Below, one piece after another: positions 1-7,252 of a DNA stretch of 7,549 nt (positions within the stretch are counted from its first letter, which is position 1; each line of letters starts with the position of its first letter). The stretch spans positions 1 through 7,549 of the forward strand of contig JAHEBK010000074.1 of NCBI GenBank assembly GCA_024642295.1. The letters run 5' to 3'. The DNA comes from Flavobacterium sp. (lineage in GTDB: Bacteria; Bacteroidota; Bacteroidia; Flavobacteriales; Flavobacteriaceae). The translations under genes and the position numbers were made by a program. The notes under the pieces were generated by a model. That model was not told where the DNA came from, made no database searches, and worked only from the letters and a program-made list of their open reading frames with translations.

Positions 1-48
1 ATTTTTGGGTTTGTTCCTGCAGTTACTTATAACTTCAAATTTCAATAG
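1..48 (+). CDS. TonB-dependent receptor, C-terminal end only (cut by window edge)
   Basis: Frame 1 is open from the first base to a TAG at 46-48 and encodes IFGFVPAVTYNFKFQ. The complete receptor at 977-3385 ends IFGIVPAVSYNFKF, so this is the last beta-strand of a paralogous outer-membrane receptor. At DNA level 35 of the 42 bases in 1-42 match 3341-3382. The final strand normally ends in an aromatic residue that the barrel assembly machinery reads; here one extra Gln follows the terminal Phe. The next gene starts two bases after the stop, the same arrangement as in the downstream cassette. Only 15 residues are visible, so the identification rests on the match to the downstream copy and on gene order. 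Confidence 0.85.
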   Translation: MFGFVPAVTYNFKFQ

Positions 49-50
49 TT

Positions 51-875
51 ATGAAAAAAATCAAAGATATAATAGTATTCTTATTTATTATAGTCTCATT
101 AATCAGTTGCGAAGAAGTTATTGTTGTTGACCTTGACACCGATTCTCCAAAATTAGTAATTGAAGCTTCCATTAACTGGGTAAAAGGGACTTCTGGAAAT
201 ATTCAAAAAATAAAACTCAGCAGTAGTACAGGATATTACAGCAACAATATACCAGTAATTTCAGGAGCTACGGTTTTTATAAAAAACAGTACAAACGCCA
301 CTTTTTCATTTATTGAAAACCCTAAAACAGGAGACTATATATGTACTAATTTCAGACCTGTTTTAAACGAAACTTACACCTTAACAATCATCCACAATAA
401 CAATACTTATTCAGCCACCGAAATACTTAAACCTGTTACTCCAATTAATTTAGTTGAACAGAAAAACCAAGGAAGCATTACTGGAAGTGATATCGAAATT
501 AGAGCGTACTTTACTGACCCAGGAAATGAAAAAAATTATTACCTGTACAAATACAGTTATTCTAATCAAGTAAAAAAAGATTATTATGTCAACGAAGACA
601 CCTTTTATCAAGGATTAGAATTTTTTAGTATTTCACAAAACACTAAATTTGTAAAAGGAGATACAGTAGAAATAACACATTATGGAATATCTAGTGCCTA
701 TTACAACTATATGAATATCGTAATTAGTAACTCTGGAAACAATGACAATAATCCTTTTCAAACACCTCCTGTTATTACTAAAGGAAACATTCGTAATATC
801 ACAAACCCTAACAACACTCCATTAGGATATTTTTCATTAAGTGAAGCCGACACTAAAACTTTTACAATTCAATAA
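51..875 (+). CDS. DUF4249 family lipoprotein, first copy
   Basis: This 274-residue protein has a lipoprotein signal: charged MKKIK, a hydrophobic stretch (residues 7-18), then lipobox L-I-S-C with the acylated Cys at 20. Glu21-Glu22 directly follow the Cys; acidic residues here are a feature of Bacteroidota lipoproteins sent to the cell surface, though this does not match a canonical export signal exactly. The mature part fits the DUF4249 family (about 270 residues, beta-rich, usually next to a TonB-dependent receptor). Motifs shared with the second copy are PKLVIEASI, EDTF (182-185), THYGIS (209-214), YYNYMN (217-222) and PLGYF (257-261). The start follows the upstream receptor stop by two bases, so the two are very probably co-transcribed and translationally coupled. 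Biochemical function is unknown; a role as surface partner of the receptor is inference from gene order. Confidence 0.88.
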   Translation: MKKIKDIIVFLFIIVSLISCEEVIVVDLDTDSPKLVIEASINWVKGTSGNIQKIKLSSSTGYYSNNIPVISGATVFIKNSTNATFSFIENPKTGDYICTNFRPVLNETYTLTIIHNNNTYSATEILKPVTPINLVEQKNQGSITGSDIEIRAYFTDPGNEKNYYLYKYSYSNQVKKDYYVNEDTFYQGLEFFSISQNTKFVKGDTVEITHYGISSAYYNYMNIVISNSGNNDNNPFQTPPVITKGNIRNITNPNNTPLGYFSLSEADTKTFTIQ

Positions 876-880
876 ACATT

Positions 881-900
881 ACACCTTAGAACACCTTACA
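881..900. repeat. Tandem 10-bp direct repeat between the two cassettes
   Basis: ACACCTTAGA (881-890) is followed directly by ACACCTTACA (891-900), with one mismatch. It lies just after the first DUF4249 stop and about 50 bases before the candidate promoter of the second receptor. A 10-base period would put both units on the same face of the helix, as an activator site could, but it may equally be chance in AT-rich sequence. No function can be assigned. Confidence 0.4.
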
Positions 901-950
901 ATTAACACAGTTTTAATCATTGTTTGTTAGCTAATTACTTATAGATTTCT

Positions 951-958
951 GAAATTTG
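951..958 (+). promoter_or_regulatory. Candidate -7 promoter element of the second receptor
   Basis: GAAATTTG matches the Bacteroidota -7 consensus TAnnTTTG except at its first base. Its final G lies 19 bases before the ATG at 977, like the better matches before the thiamine pyrophosphokinase (18) and rlmF (19). TTTG at 923-926 could be the -33 element, but the 24-base spacing is longer than usual. TAGATTTC at 942-949 is an alternative with one mismatch. If correct, the second cassette has its own promoter and does not depend on read-through from the first. Confidence 0.45.
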
Positions 959-976
959 CAATTCAAACTATCAATT

Positions 977-3385
977 ATGATTGACTCGAAAAAATTTGCT
1001 GTTTTTTTCATTTTATTATGCTGTTTCAATTGTTATTCACAAGAAACAAACAATAGTGAACTAGCAAAACAAAAATTCACTTTAAGCGGAACCATTACAG
1101 ATTCTAAAAGTAATGAAACGATGATTGGTGTTAATCTTTATATTCCAGAAACTCAATCGAGCATCAATACCAACCAATACGGATTTTACTCCATTACTCT
1201 TCCCAAAGGCGCCTACACTGTTTTAGTAAGTTATATTGGTTTTCAATCGGTATCTAAAACAATAATATTAAATAAAAATACCAAAATCAATTTCAATTTA
1301 TCTGATAATACTGAAGTACTCGATGAAGTTATTGTTACCAATACCAATTACACCACCTCCATCCGAAAACCGGAAATGAGTGTCAACAAACTCTCCATCT
1401 CGTCCATAAAAAAAATGCCTGTCGTATTAGGAGAAGTTGACGTTATCAAATCCCTTTTACTACTTCCTGGCGTTACTAATGCTGGTGAAGGAGCTTCTGG
1501 ATTCAACGTTCGAGGCGGTGGCGCCGATCAAAATTTAATTCTATTAGATGAAGCAACCATATTTAGTTCCTCACATGTTTTTGGTTTCTTCTCGGTTTTT
1601 AATCCTGATGCTATCAAAGATTTAAAATTATACAAAGGTGGAATCCCTGCTAATTTTGGAGGAAGAGCTTCTTCGGTTTTGGATATTTATCAAAAAGACG
1701 GAAACAGCAAATCTTTTCATGCCAGTGGAGGTATTGGATTGATTTCAAGTCGCCTTTTATTAGAAGGTCCCTTGGTAAAAGACAAAGGTTCTTTCTTGAT
1801 TGGTGGTCGAAGTTCTTACGCGCATTTGTTTTTAAAATTATCCGAAGATCAAAAAGACAATTCCGCTTATTTTTATGATTTGAATACCAAATTAAGTTAC
1901 AAACTCAACCCTAATAACAATTTGTATTTATCAGGATACTTTGGTCGTGATGTATTTTCAATCAACAAAAGTTTCTCTAACATTTATGGAAATGCAACAT
2001 TGAACCTACGCTGGAACCATTTATTTTCAGACAAATTATTTTCAAATTTATCATTGATTTACAGCGATTACTATTATGGTTTAGATTTGGATTTTGTAGG
2101 TTTCAAATGGGATTCTGGCATTAAAAATTACAATATCAAGTACGATTTCAAACATTATATCTCTGATAAATTCAAATTAAATTATGGTGCTAATGCCATT
2201 TATTATTCCTTCAATCCTGGAACTATAAAACCTTCTGACACAAATTCGGGGATTAATTTTGACCAATTAGATAAAAAATATGCTTTTGAACCGTCTTTAT
2301 ATGTGAGTGCGGAACAGGAAATTTCAAAAAAAATAGCCGTTACTTATGGTCTACGCTACAGTATGTTTTACCGATTGGGACAATCTACTGTGAATATATA
2401 TGCTGACAACAACCCAATCCTATTCAATACTGACCAACAGATTTACGAAAAAGCAACGCCAATAGGAACTGAATTTTATGCCAAAGACAAAGTGATTCAA
2501 AGTTTCAATAACTTAGAACCACGATTAGCTGTTTCCTATCAACTCAATGACGAAAGCTCAATAAAAGCAAGCTACAACCGAATGGTGCAATACCTTCAAT
2601 TGATTTCCAATACGTCCTCACCTACTCCGCTTGATGTATGGACACCAAGTGATAATTTCATCAAACCACAACTGGCGGACCAAGTAGCACTAGGGTATTT
2701 CAAAAACTTTGATGATAAAACCTATACCCTTGAAGTAGAAACCTATTACAAGAAAATTAAAAACCGATTGGATTACATTGATGGAGCCAATTTGATTGCC
2801 AACGAAGCCATTGAACAAATCATTTTAAATGGGCAAATGCGTTCCTATGGTCTTGAATTGATGTTAAAGAAAAACGAAGGGAAATTAAACGGATGGATTT
2901 CGTACACACTTTCTCGATCCGAACAACAAACACCCGGAAGAACTTCAGAAGAATTAGGGATTAACAACGGAAATTGGTATAAATCCGTTTATGACAAAAC
3001 ACATAATCTAGCGGTAACCACTGCCTACAATTTGAACGAAAAATGGAGTTTTGGCGCTAATTTTTCTTTACAAACAGGACAACCTGCTACTTTTCCTAAC
3101 GGTCAATATACTTACGAAGGAGTCGTTGTACCAAGTTATGGTTTGAGAAACGAAAACCGTTTGCCTGCGTATCACCACCTTGACATATCAGCAACTTTAA
3201 CTCCAACTAAAAATAAAGACAGAAACTGGAAAGGAGAATGGGTTTTTAGTATCTATAATTTATACAATCGCAAAAATGCGGCCTCAATTAATTTTAGACA
3301 AAATTCGGATACTGGGGCTAATGAGGCAGTACGAACATCCATTTTTGGAATCGTTCCTGCGGTGAGTTATAATTTCAAATTTTAA
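977..3385 (+). CDS. TonB-dependent outer-membrane receptor with carboxypeptidase-like N-terminal domain
   Basis: This is an 802-residue energy-coupled outer-membrane transporter. Residues 1-22 form a signal peptide ending CYSQ, probably cleaved after Gln22. Residues 34 to about 113 form a carboxypeptidase-regulatory-like domain (FTLSGTITD start), followed by a TonB-box-like LDEVIVT (115-121). The plug spans roughly 135-240 and contains VRGGGADQN (178-185) and LDEA. The remainder is a beta-barrel ending VPAVSYNFKF with a terminal aromatic. I chose ATG 977 over the in-frame TTG at 956: the TTG overlaps the candidate -7 element, and ATG 977 puts the charged residues directly before the hydrophobic core. 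The DUF4249 gene follows after four bases, and the pair duplicates the upstream pair. No SusD-like, sigma or anti-sigma gene is adjacent in the window. The substrate is unknown. Confidence 0.93.
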   Translation: MIDSKKFAVFFILLCCFNCYSQETNNSELAKQKFTLSGTITDSKSNETMIGVNLYIPETQSSINTNQYGFYSITLPKGAYTVLVSYIGFQSVSKTIILNKNTKINFNLSDNTEVLDEVIVTNTNYTTSIRKPEMSVNKLSISSIKKMPVVLGEVDVIKSLLLLPGVTNAGEGASGFNVRGGGADQNLILLDEATIFSSSHVFGFFSVFNPDAIKDLKLYKGGIPANFGGRASSVLDIYQKDGNSKSFHASGGIGLISSRLLLEGPLVKDKGSFLIGGRSSYAHLFLKLSEDQKDNSAYFYDLNTKLSYKLNPNNNLYLSGYFGRDVFSINKSFSNIYGNATLNLRWNHLFSDKLFSNLSLIYSDYYYGLDLDFVGFKWDSGIKNYNIKYDFKHYISDKFKLNYGANAIYYSFNPGTIKPSDTNSGINFDQLDKKYAFEPSLYVSAEQEISKKIAVTYGLRYSMFYRLGQSTVNIYADNNPILFNTDQQIYEKATPIGTEFYAKDKVIQSFNNLEPRLAVSYQLNDESSIKASYNRMVQYLQLISNTSSPTPLDVWTPSDNFIKPQLADQVALGYFKNFDDKTYTLEVETYYKKIKNRLDYIDGANLIANEAIEQIILNGQMRSYGLELMLKKNEGKLNGWISYTLSRSEQQTPGRTSEELGINNGNWYKSVYDKTHNLAVTTAYNLNEKWSFGANFSLQTGQPATFPNGQYTYEGVVVPSYGLRNENRLPAYHHLDISATLTPTKNKDRNWKGEWVFSIYNLYNRKNAASINFRQNSDTGANEAVRTSIFGIVPAVSYNFKF

Positions 3386-3389
3386 GACA

Positions 3390-4211
3390 ATGAAAAAGAC
3401 AAACATACTTATAGCCTTGATAGTAGCACTATTTTTAAATAGTTGTGAAGAAGTCGTGAACGTTGATTTAAATAACGCACCTCCTAAATTAGTCATTGAA
3501 GCCTCAATCAAATGGTTAAAAGGAACATCCGGAAATGAACAAAAGATAAAATTATCTACAACGACTTCCTTTTATAATAGTCAGATTCCAACAGTTTCTG
3601 GAGCAACTATCACCGTTAAAAATAGCAGTAACACCACTTTTAATTTTGTTGAAATAGCAAATACGGGAGAATATTTATGTTCTAATTTTGTTCCTCTAAT
3701 TAATGATACCTATACTTTAAATATTAACCTAAATGGAGTCAGTTATACCGCTACTGAAGTTTTGAAATCGGTTGCACCGATTGAGGATTTAGTTCAAAAT
3801 AATGAAGGAGGTTTTACAGGAAAAGAAATTCAAATCAAAACCTTTTATACTGACCCTGTGAATGAAACGAATTATTATTTATACCAATACAATTATAATG
3901 ATAAAATAAAACAAACCTTTTATGGTGATGAAGATACGTTCTTTCAAGGGAATCGTTTTTTTAGTTTATCTCAATCTGATGACATCAAAAAAGGGGATGA
4001 AATCAAAGTAACGCATTACGGGATTTCAAAAACCTATTATAATTATATGAATATTCTAATTAGTATCGCTGGCGGAAATAGTGGTGGTCCTTTTCAATCC
4101 CCACCGGCTACTGTTCGTGGTAATATCATCAATACAACCAATAAAGATGATTTCCCATTGGGTTATTTTTATTTAAGTGAAATAGATAGAAGAACTTATA
4201 CTGTACAATAA
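3390..4211 (+). CDS. DUF4249 family lipoprotein, second copy
   Basis: This 273-residue lipoprotein is a paralogue of the one at 51-875: by hand alignment from the Ser-Cys of the lipobox onward, about 144 of 256 positions are identical with no gaps. Its signal peptide ends L-N-S-C, with the acylated Cys at 19 followed by Glu-Glu. Identity is highest around residues 181-220 (EDTF, THYGIS, YYNYMN) and at the PLGYF/LSE C-terminal motif (256-263); it is lower in residues 125-160. The ATG lies four bases after the receptor stop, so the two genes almost certainly form one transcript. Family function is not established. A surface-exposed accessory or lid for the receptor, analogous to SusD but unrelated in sequence, is the natural inference. 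Confidence 0.9.
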   Translation: MKKTNILIALIVALFLNSCEEVVNVDLNNAPPKLVIEASIKWLKGTSGNEQKIKLSTTTSFYNSQIPTVSGATITVKNSSNTTFNFVEIANTGEYLCSNFVPLINDTYTLNINLNGVSYTATEVLKSVAPIEDLVQNNEGGFTGKEIQIKTFYTDPVNETNYYLYQYNYNDKIKQTFYGDEDTFFQGNRFFSLSQSDDIKKGDEIKVTHYGISKTYYNYMNILISIAGGNSGGPFQSPPATVRGNIINTTNKDDFPLGYFYLSEIDRRTYTVQ

Positions 4212-4229
4212 TCTCAAATAGTATTTAAG

Positions 4230-4237
4230 TATCTTTG
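4230..4237 (+). promoter_or_regulatory. -7 promoter element of the thiamine pyrophosphokinase gene
   Basis: TATCTTTG is an exact match to the Bacteroidota TAnnTTTG element, 18 bases before the ATG at 4255. It lies in the 43-base gap after the second DUF4249 gene. I see no TTG at the expected -33 position. The predicted leader would be only about a dozen bases. This suggests that the kinase is transcribed independently of the receptor cassette. Confidence 0.6.
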
Positions 4238-4254
4238 CTTTCAAATTCAAGAAA

Positions 4255-4917
4255 ATGTCCTCACATCATATCGTACGCGACGACCAAGAACCTGCTTTAA
4301 TCATTGCCAATGGTGCTGCCTGTAATCCTGAATTGCTAGGACAACTGCTGGAATGGTCTCCTATAGTTATTGTTCTCGATTCGGCTATCGAGCGGGTTAT
4401 AGAATTAGGTATCAAAGTAGATATTTTATTGGGTGATTTTGACCGTGATTTTGATGCTAATTATTACAAGGAAAGGCAATACCCAATCGAAATTGTACAT
4501 ACACCTGACCAAAACAAAACCGATTTAGAAAAGGCTTTTGACTATTTGGTCGAACGCAATATGCCAGCTGTAAATGTTGTATGGGCAACAGGAAGACGCG
4601 CTGATCATACCATAACCAACTTAACCAATATTGTTCGCTACAGAGATTTATTAAAAATTGTAATTCTAGACGACCATTCAAAAGTGTTTTTATTACCTAA
4701 AAAATTCGAAAAATGGTATCCAAAAAACACGCCAATTTCTTTAATTCCTGTTGGTCATGTTAGTGGCATCCATTCTGAAAACTTATTTTACCCCTTAAAA
4801 GACGACAGTTTAACGATAGGCTATAGAACAGGAAGTAGCAATCATGTAGCCGAAGACGGCATTGTTCGAATTGAACACGAAAATGGGGATTTACTACTGA
4901 TGGAATGTATGGATTAA
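4255..4917 (+). CDS. thiN: Thiamine pyrophosphokinase (thiamine diphosphokinase)
   Basis: This 220-residue cytosolic enzyme transfers pyrophosphate from ATP to thiamine, giving thiamine diphosphate, the cofactor of transketolase and pyruvate dehydrogenase. The N-terminal catalytic domain shows LDSA (41-44), GDFD (60-63), DQNKTDLEKAF (85-95) and GRRADHTITNL (113-123); the aspartates in these blocks belong to the metal/ATP site of the family. The C-terminal thiamine-binding beta-domain has VSGI (169-172), SENLFYPL and YRTGSSNHV. Length fits the family. Two positions differ from the commonest forms: Ser43 where DGG is usual, and Arg64 where GDFDS is usual. It has its own -7 element and no other thiamine gene beside it. 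thiN is the Bacillus name for this activity. Confidence 0.9.
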   Translation: MSSHHIVRDDQEPALIIANGAACNPELLGQLLEWSPIVIVLDSAIERVIELGIKVDILLGDFDRDFDANYYKERQYPIEIVHTPDQNKTDLEKAFDYLVERNMPAVNVVWATGRRADHTITNLTNIVRYRDLLKIVILDDHSKVFLLPKKFEKWYPKNTPISLIPVGHVSGIHSENLFYPLKDDSLTIGYRTGSSNHVAEDGIVRIEHENGDLLLMECMD

Positions 4918-4978
4918 CACGTCTACCTATTTCGTTGCTAAATAATTAAGTATAAGCGATAAACAAATTTGAAATCCT

Positions 4979-4986
4979 TACCTTTG
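4979..4986 (+). promoter_or_regulatory. -7 promoter element of rlmF
   Basis: TACCTTTG is an exact TAnnTTTG match, 19 bases before the ATG at 5005, within the 87-base gap after the thiamine pyrophosphokinase gene. The only nearby TTTG upstream (4968-4971) is too close to act as a -33 element. Position and sequence closely parallel the element at 4230-4237. Confidence 0.6.
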
Positions 4987-5004
4987 CACCGAAATTAAAA
5001 AGCG

Positions 5005-5967
5005 ATGTCAAAGACAATTACGGAAAAGACCAATTTACACCCTAGAAACTTACATAAATTTCGGTACGATTTTGAACTTTTAAGCAAAAATTACCCGGAA
5101 TTAAAATCTTTTGTTGGGATTAACGAACACAATATTGAAACCGTTGATTTCAGCAATCCTGAGGCTGTAAAAGCATTAAACAAAGCTTTACTAATCACCT
5201 ATTACGACATTAAAAACTGGGACATTCCTGAAGACTATCTTTGCCCACCTATTCCAGGACGCGCTGATTACATCCATAATATTGCCGATTTATTAGCTTC
5301 GTGTAATGGTGGAAATATCCCTGAAGGCGAAAGCATTCAAGGTCTTGATATTGGTGTTGGAGCTAATTGTATTTATCCTATTTTAGGAAACGTGATTTAT
5401 GGCTGGAGTTTTGTAGGAACGGATATTGACGAAAAAGCTTTGATTAATTGTAGCAACATTATCGAAGCAAATCCAAAATTGAGCGAAGCCATTAGCTTGC
5501 AACAACAAGTCGAGCCTCGCTTTATATTTAAAAACATCATTACACCCGAAGACAAATTTGAATTCATTCTTTGTAACCCGCCATTTCATACTTCTCAAGA
5601 AGAGGCTACAGCGGGAAGTATTCGAAAAATAAAAAATTTAGAAAACATCAAAACCACTAAACCTATCTTAAATTTTGGTGGTCATAATACCGAATTATGG
5701 TGTGAAGGAGGCGAATTCCGATTTATTTCTCAAATGATTTATGAAAGTGCCAAATACCCTATGCAAATTTTATGGTTCACCACATTGGTAGCGAAGCAAT
5801 CTCACTTAAAGAGCCTATACAAAGTTTTAGGAAAAGTGAACGCTGCTAACATCAAAACGATAGAAATGGCCCAAGGGCAAAAAACAAGTCGCATTCTAGC
5901 TTGGTCTTTTTTGAGCAATCAACAACAAGAAGAATGGCAATTTCAAAAAAGTGATCAGGTAATTTAA
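5005..5967 (+). CDS. rlmF: 23S rRNA (adenine-1618-N6)-methyltransferase RlmF
   Basis: This 320-residue S-adenosylmethionine-dependent methyltransferase modifies A1618 (E. coli numbering) of 23S rRNA. The family signature LHPRNLH is at residues 11-17. The Rossmann-type SAM-binding motif is GLDIGVGANCIYP (113-125), and GTDID (138-142) carries the acidic residue expected to hold the ribose. The catalytic CNPPF motif (190-194) is the (N/D)PP(Y/F) signature of N6-adenine methyltransferases. A family-specific glycine-rich block, GGHNTELWCEGGE, follows at 225-237. Length is close to the roughly 308 residues of E. coli RlmF (YbiN), and all key motifs are intact. The start fits because LHPRNLH sits close to the N-terminus, as in the family. 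The following gene begins 46 bases later without a visible promoter, so the two may be co-transcribed. Confidence 0.94.
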   Translation: MSKTITEKTNLHPRNLHKFRYDFELLSKNYPELKSFVGINEHNIETVDFSNPEAVKALNKALLITYYDIKNWDIPEDYLCPPIPGRADYIHNIADLLASCNGGNIPEGESIQGLDIGVGANCIYPILGNVIYGWSFVGTDIDEKALINCSNIIEANPKLSEAISLQQQVEPRFIFKNIITPEDKFEFILCNPPFHTSQEEATAGSIRKIKNLENIKTTKPILNFGGHNTELWCEGGEFRFISQMIYESAKYPMQILWFTTLVAKQSHLKSLYKVLGKVNAANIKTIEMAQGQKTSRILAWSFLSNQQQEEWQFQKSDQVI

Positions 5968-6013
5968 AAATATTTCTTTAAGCAAACGATACAGAAAAAA
6001 GACTACTTCAATA

Positions 6014-7252
6014 ATGAAAAGCTATTTAAGCATCCTTATTTATTTGATTTTCAACCCACTTCTATCAGGACAAACCACTTTACCAGATGATTTTTGGAAT
6101 AATGAAATCGAAAAATCAACCGATATCATCAAACCTAATATTATCAGTACGCATCCTTTGGGAATCTATATTTCTCGAATAAATCATAATTTCAAGGTTC
6201 GATCTCCCGAAAAATATTCATTTTCTTTTGATTACTCCAGTGGAAACGTAGTATTACCCTATGTTAAATCATATGAATTAACGAATCCATCGGATCAAGA
6301 ACTCTCCGCGAGTATTATTTGGTATAATCGAGAATTTAATTTTGATTTAAACAATTCACCTTCAAAAATAAAAGAATTTGAAGCCGATGGAGTCATTCGA
6401 TCCTATCGTTTCACTTTTTCGTTACCACTGAACACAAATCATGAGCTCACTTTTAGCTTGCGATCTTACTCTCTTGATAAAGGTCGAATTCCTTTTTCAA
6501 TTTTTACTTCAGATGAATTAATCGAATGGTTTCATAGAAACATCGCTGGAGGAAAAGATCCATTTTCTAGATATTATTATGGGATTAATCAAGCTGGTAT
6601 AAAATATAAAGACGAAGATAATCAATCAATAACCATGAATAAAGGCGATTTTATCATACCTGGATTAGAGATAAATCATTCCTATTACCCTACTTTGGGT
6701 ATGAATAAAAAGCATCATTTGTACCTCAATTTCAATACACATTTAGGAATCAACACCTCCAAATACAATCCTGTTGCCGATATCGGTATCTCGGCATCTC
6801 TAATAAAAAAACACATCATCCGAAATAAAAACATTTTTACTAGCGGTTTAAGTGCTGGGGCTTTAAAACAAAACCTGTTCCATTATGGAAATAGAGTCAA
6901 CATTAGCAATCAAAAATTCCTTTATAGCATGGAAGCGCATATTGATTACAAAACAAAATTAAAAAATAGCAACTCCTTATCCTATGGTTTAAATTACACT
7001 TTTCAAACGGCATACAACAACCCTAAAGATTTTAAACACATTGTTTTCACAGGGCAACGAATCAATACCCATTGGCAACAAACCTTATACCATCTTTATG
7101 AAAATTTACATGGTTTAAGTTTCCTAATGACTTATTCTGTTAAAAAAATTTCTTATTATGCTTACATCAGAGAAGACAATAAACTAGACAATGCTCCTGA
7201 TTTACAAACAGGAATTGGACTTAAAGTGGCTATTGCAAATAAAACTTTGTAA
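6014..7252 (+). CDS. Exported, probable outer-membrane beta-barrel protein, possibly DUF3187-like
   Basis: This 412-residue protein has a signal peptide (MKSYL, hydrophobic to about residue 18, likely cleavage after SGQ at 20). The mature part is rich in alternating polar/aromatic segments typical of barrel strands (SYGLNYTFQ, LYLNFNTHLGI, GLSAGAL) and has no internal transmembrane helix. DELIEWFHRNIAGGKDPFSR (167-186), followed by a Tyr/Arg-rich strand, resembles from memory the FH..FGL..GGRD region of DUF3187 outer-membrane proteins; this is weak. Unlike most barrels it ends in Leu, not Phe or Trp. It lies 46 bases after rlmF with no TAnnTTTG in the gap, so it may share that transcript. The stop overlaps the putative uvrB promoter. 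The function is unknown. Confidence 0.8.
   Translation: MKSYLSILIYLIFNPLLSGQTTLPDDFWNNEIEKSTDIIKPNIISTHPLGIYISRINHNFKVRSPEKYSFSFDYSSGNVVLPYVKSYELTNPSDQELSASIIWYNREFNFDLNNSPSKIKEFEADGVIRSYRFTFSLPLNTNHELTFSLRSYSLDKGRIPFSIFTSDELIEWFHRNIAGGKDPFSRYYYGINQAGIKYKDEDNQSITMNKGDFIIPGLEINHSYYPTLGMNKKHHLYLNFNTHLGINTSKYNPVADIGISASLIKKHIIRNKNIFTSGLSAGALKQNLFHYGNRVNISNQKFLYSMEAHIDYKTKLKNSNSLSYGLNYTFQTAYNNPKDFKHIVFTGQRINTHWQQTLYHLYENLHGLSFLMTYSVKKISYYAYIREDNKLDNAPDLQTGIGLKVAIANKTL

Larger units (their letters stand above)
1..4211 (+). other. Tandem duplicated receptor/DUF4249 cassette
   Basis: The gene order is receptor (tail only), DUF4249, receptor, DUF4249, all on one strand. The intergenic gap is two bases within the first pair and four within the second, but about 100 bases between the pairs. 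Both members of the pair are paralogous to their counterparts, which points to duplication of the whole cassette followed by divergence. The left end of the array is outside the window, so more copies may exist upstream. Confidence 0.8.

Noticed and set aside
900..939. Possible hairpin terminator after the first DUF4249 gene
   Set aside because: The AATTA/TAATT arms pair only weakly and with bulges, the stem is AT-only, and no T-run follows.
956..976. In-frame TTG at 956 as the start of the receptor
   Set aside because: It overlaps the candidate -7 promoter element and would add seven residues before a signal peptide that is well formed from ATG 977.
977..1042. Lipoprotein signal for the receptor because of the CCFNC cluster
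   Set aside because: CFNC is a poor lipobox, and the YSQ ending fits signal peptidase I, as is normal for outer-membrane receptors.
3284..3511. Reverse-strand open frame of 75 codons across the receptor/DUF4249 junction
   Set aside because: It is antisense to two well-supported genes, has no recognisable domain, and is explained by codon bias of the + strand.
4457..4681. Reverse-strand open frame inside the thiamine pyrophosphokinase gene
   Set aside because: It lies wholly antisense to a gene with clear catalytic motifs and has no promoter or domain of its own.
5383..5598. Reverse-strand open frame inside rlmF
   Set aside because: It is antisense to the SAM-binding and NPPF region of a conserved enzyme and encodes nothing recognisable.
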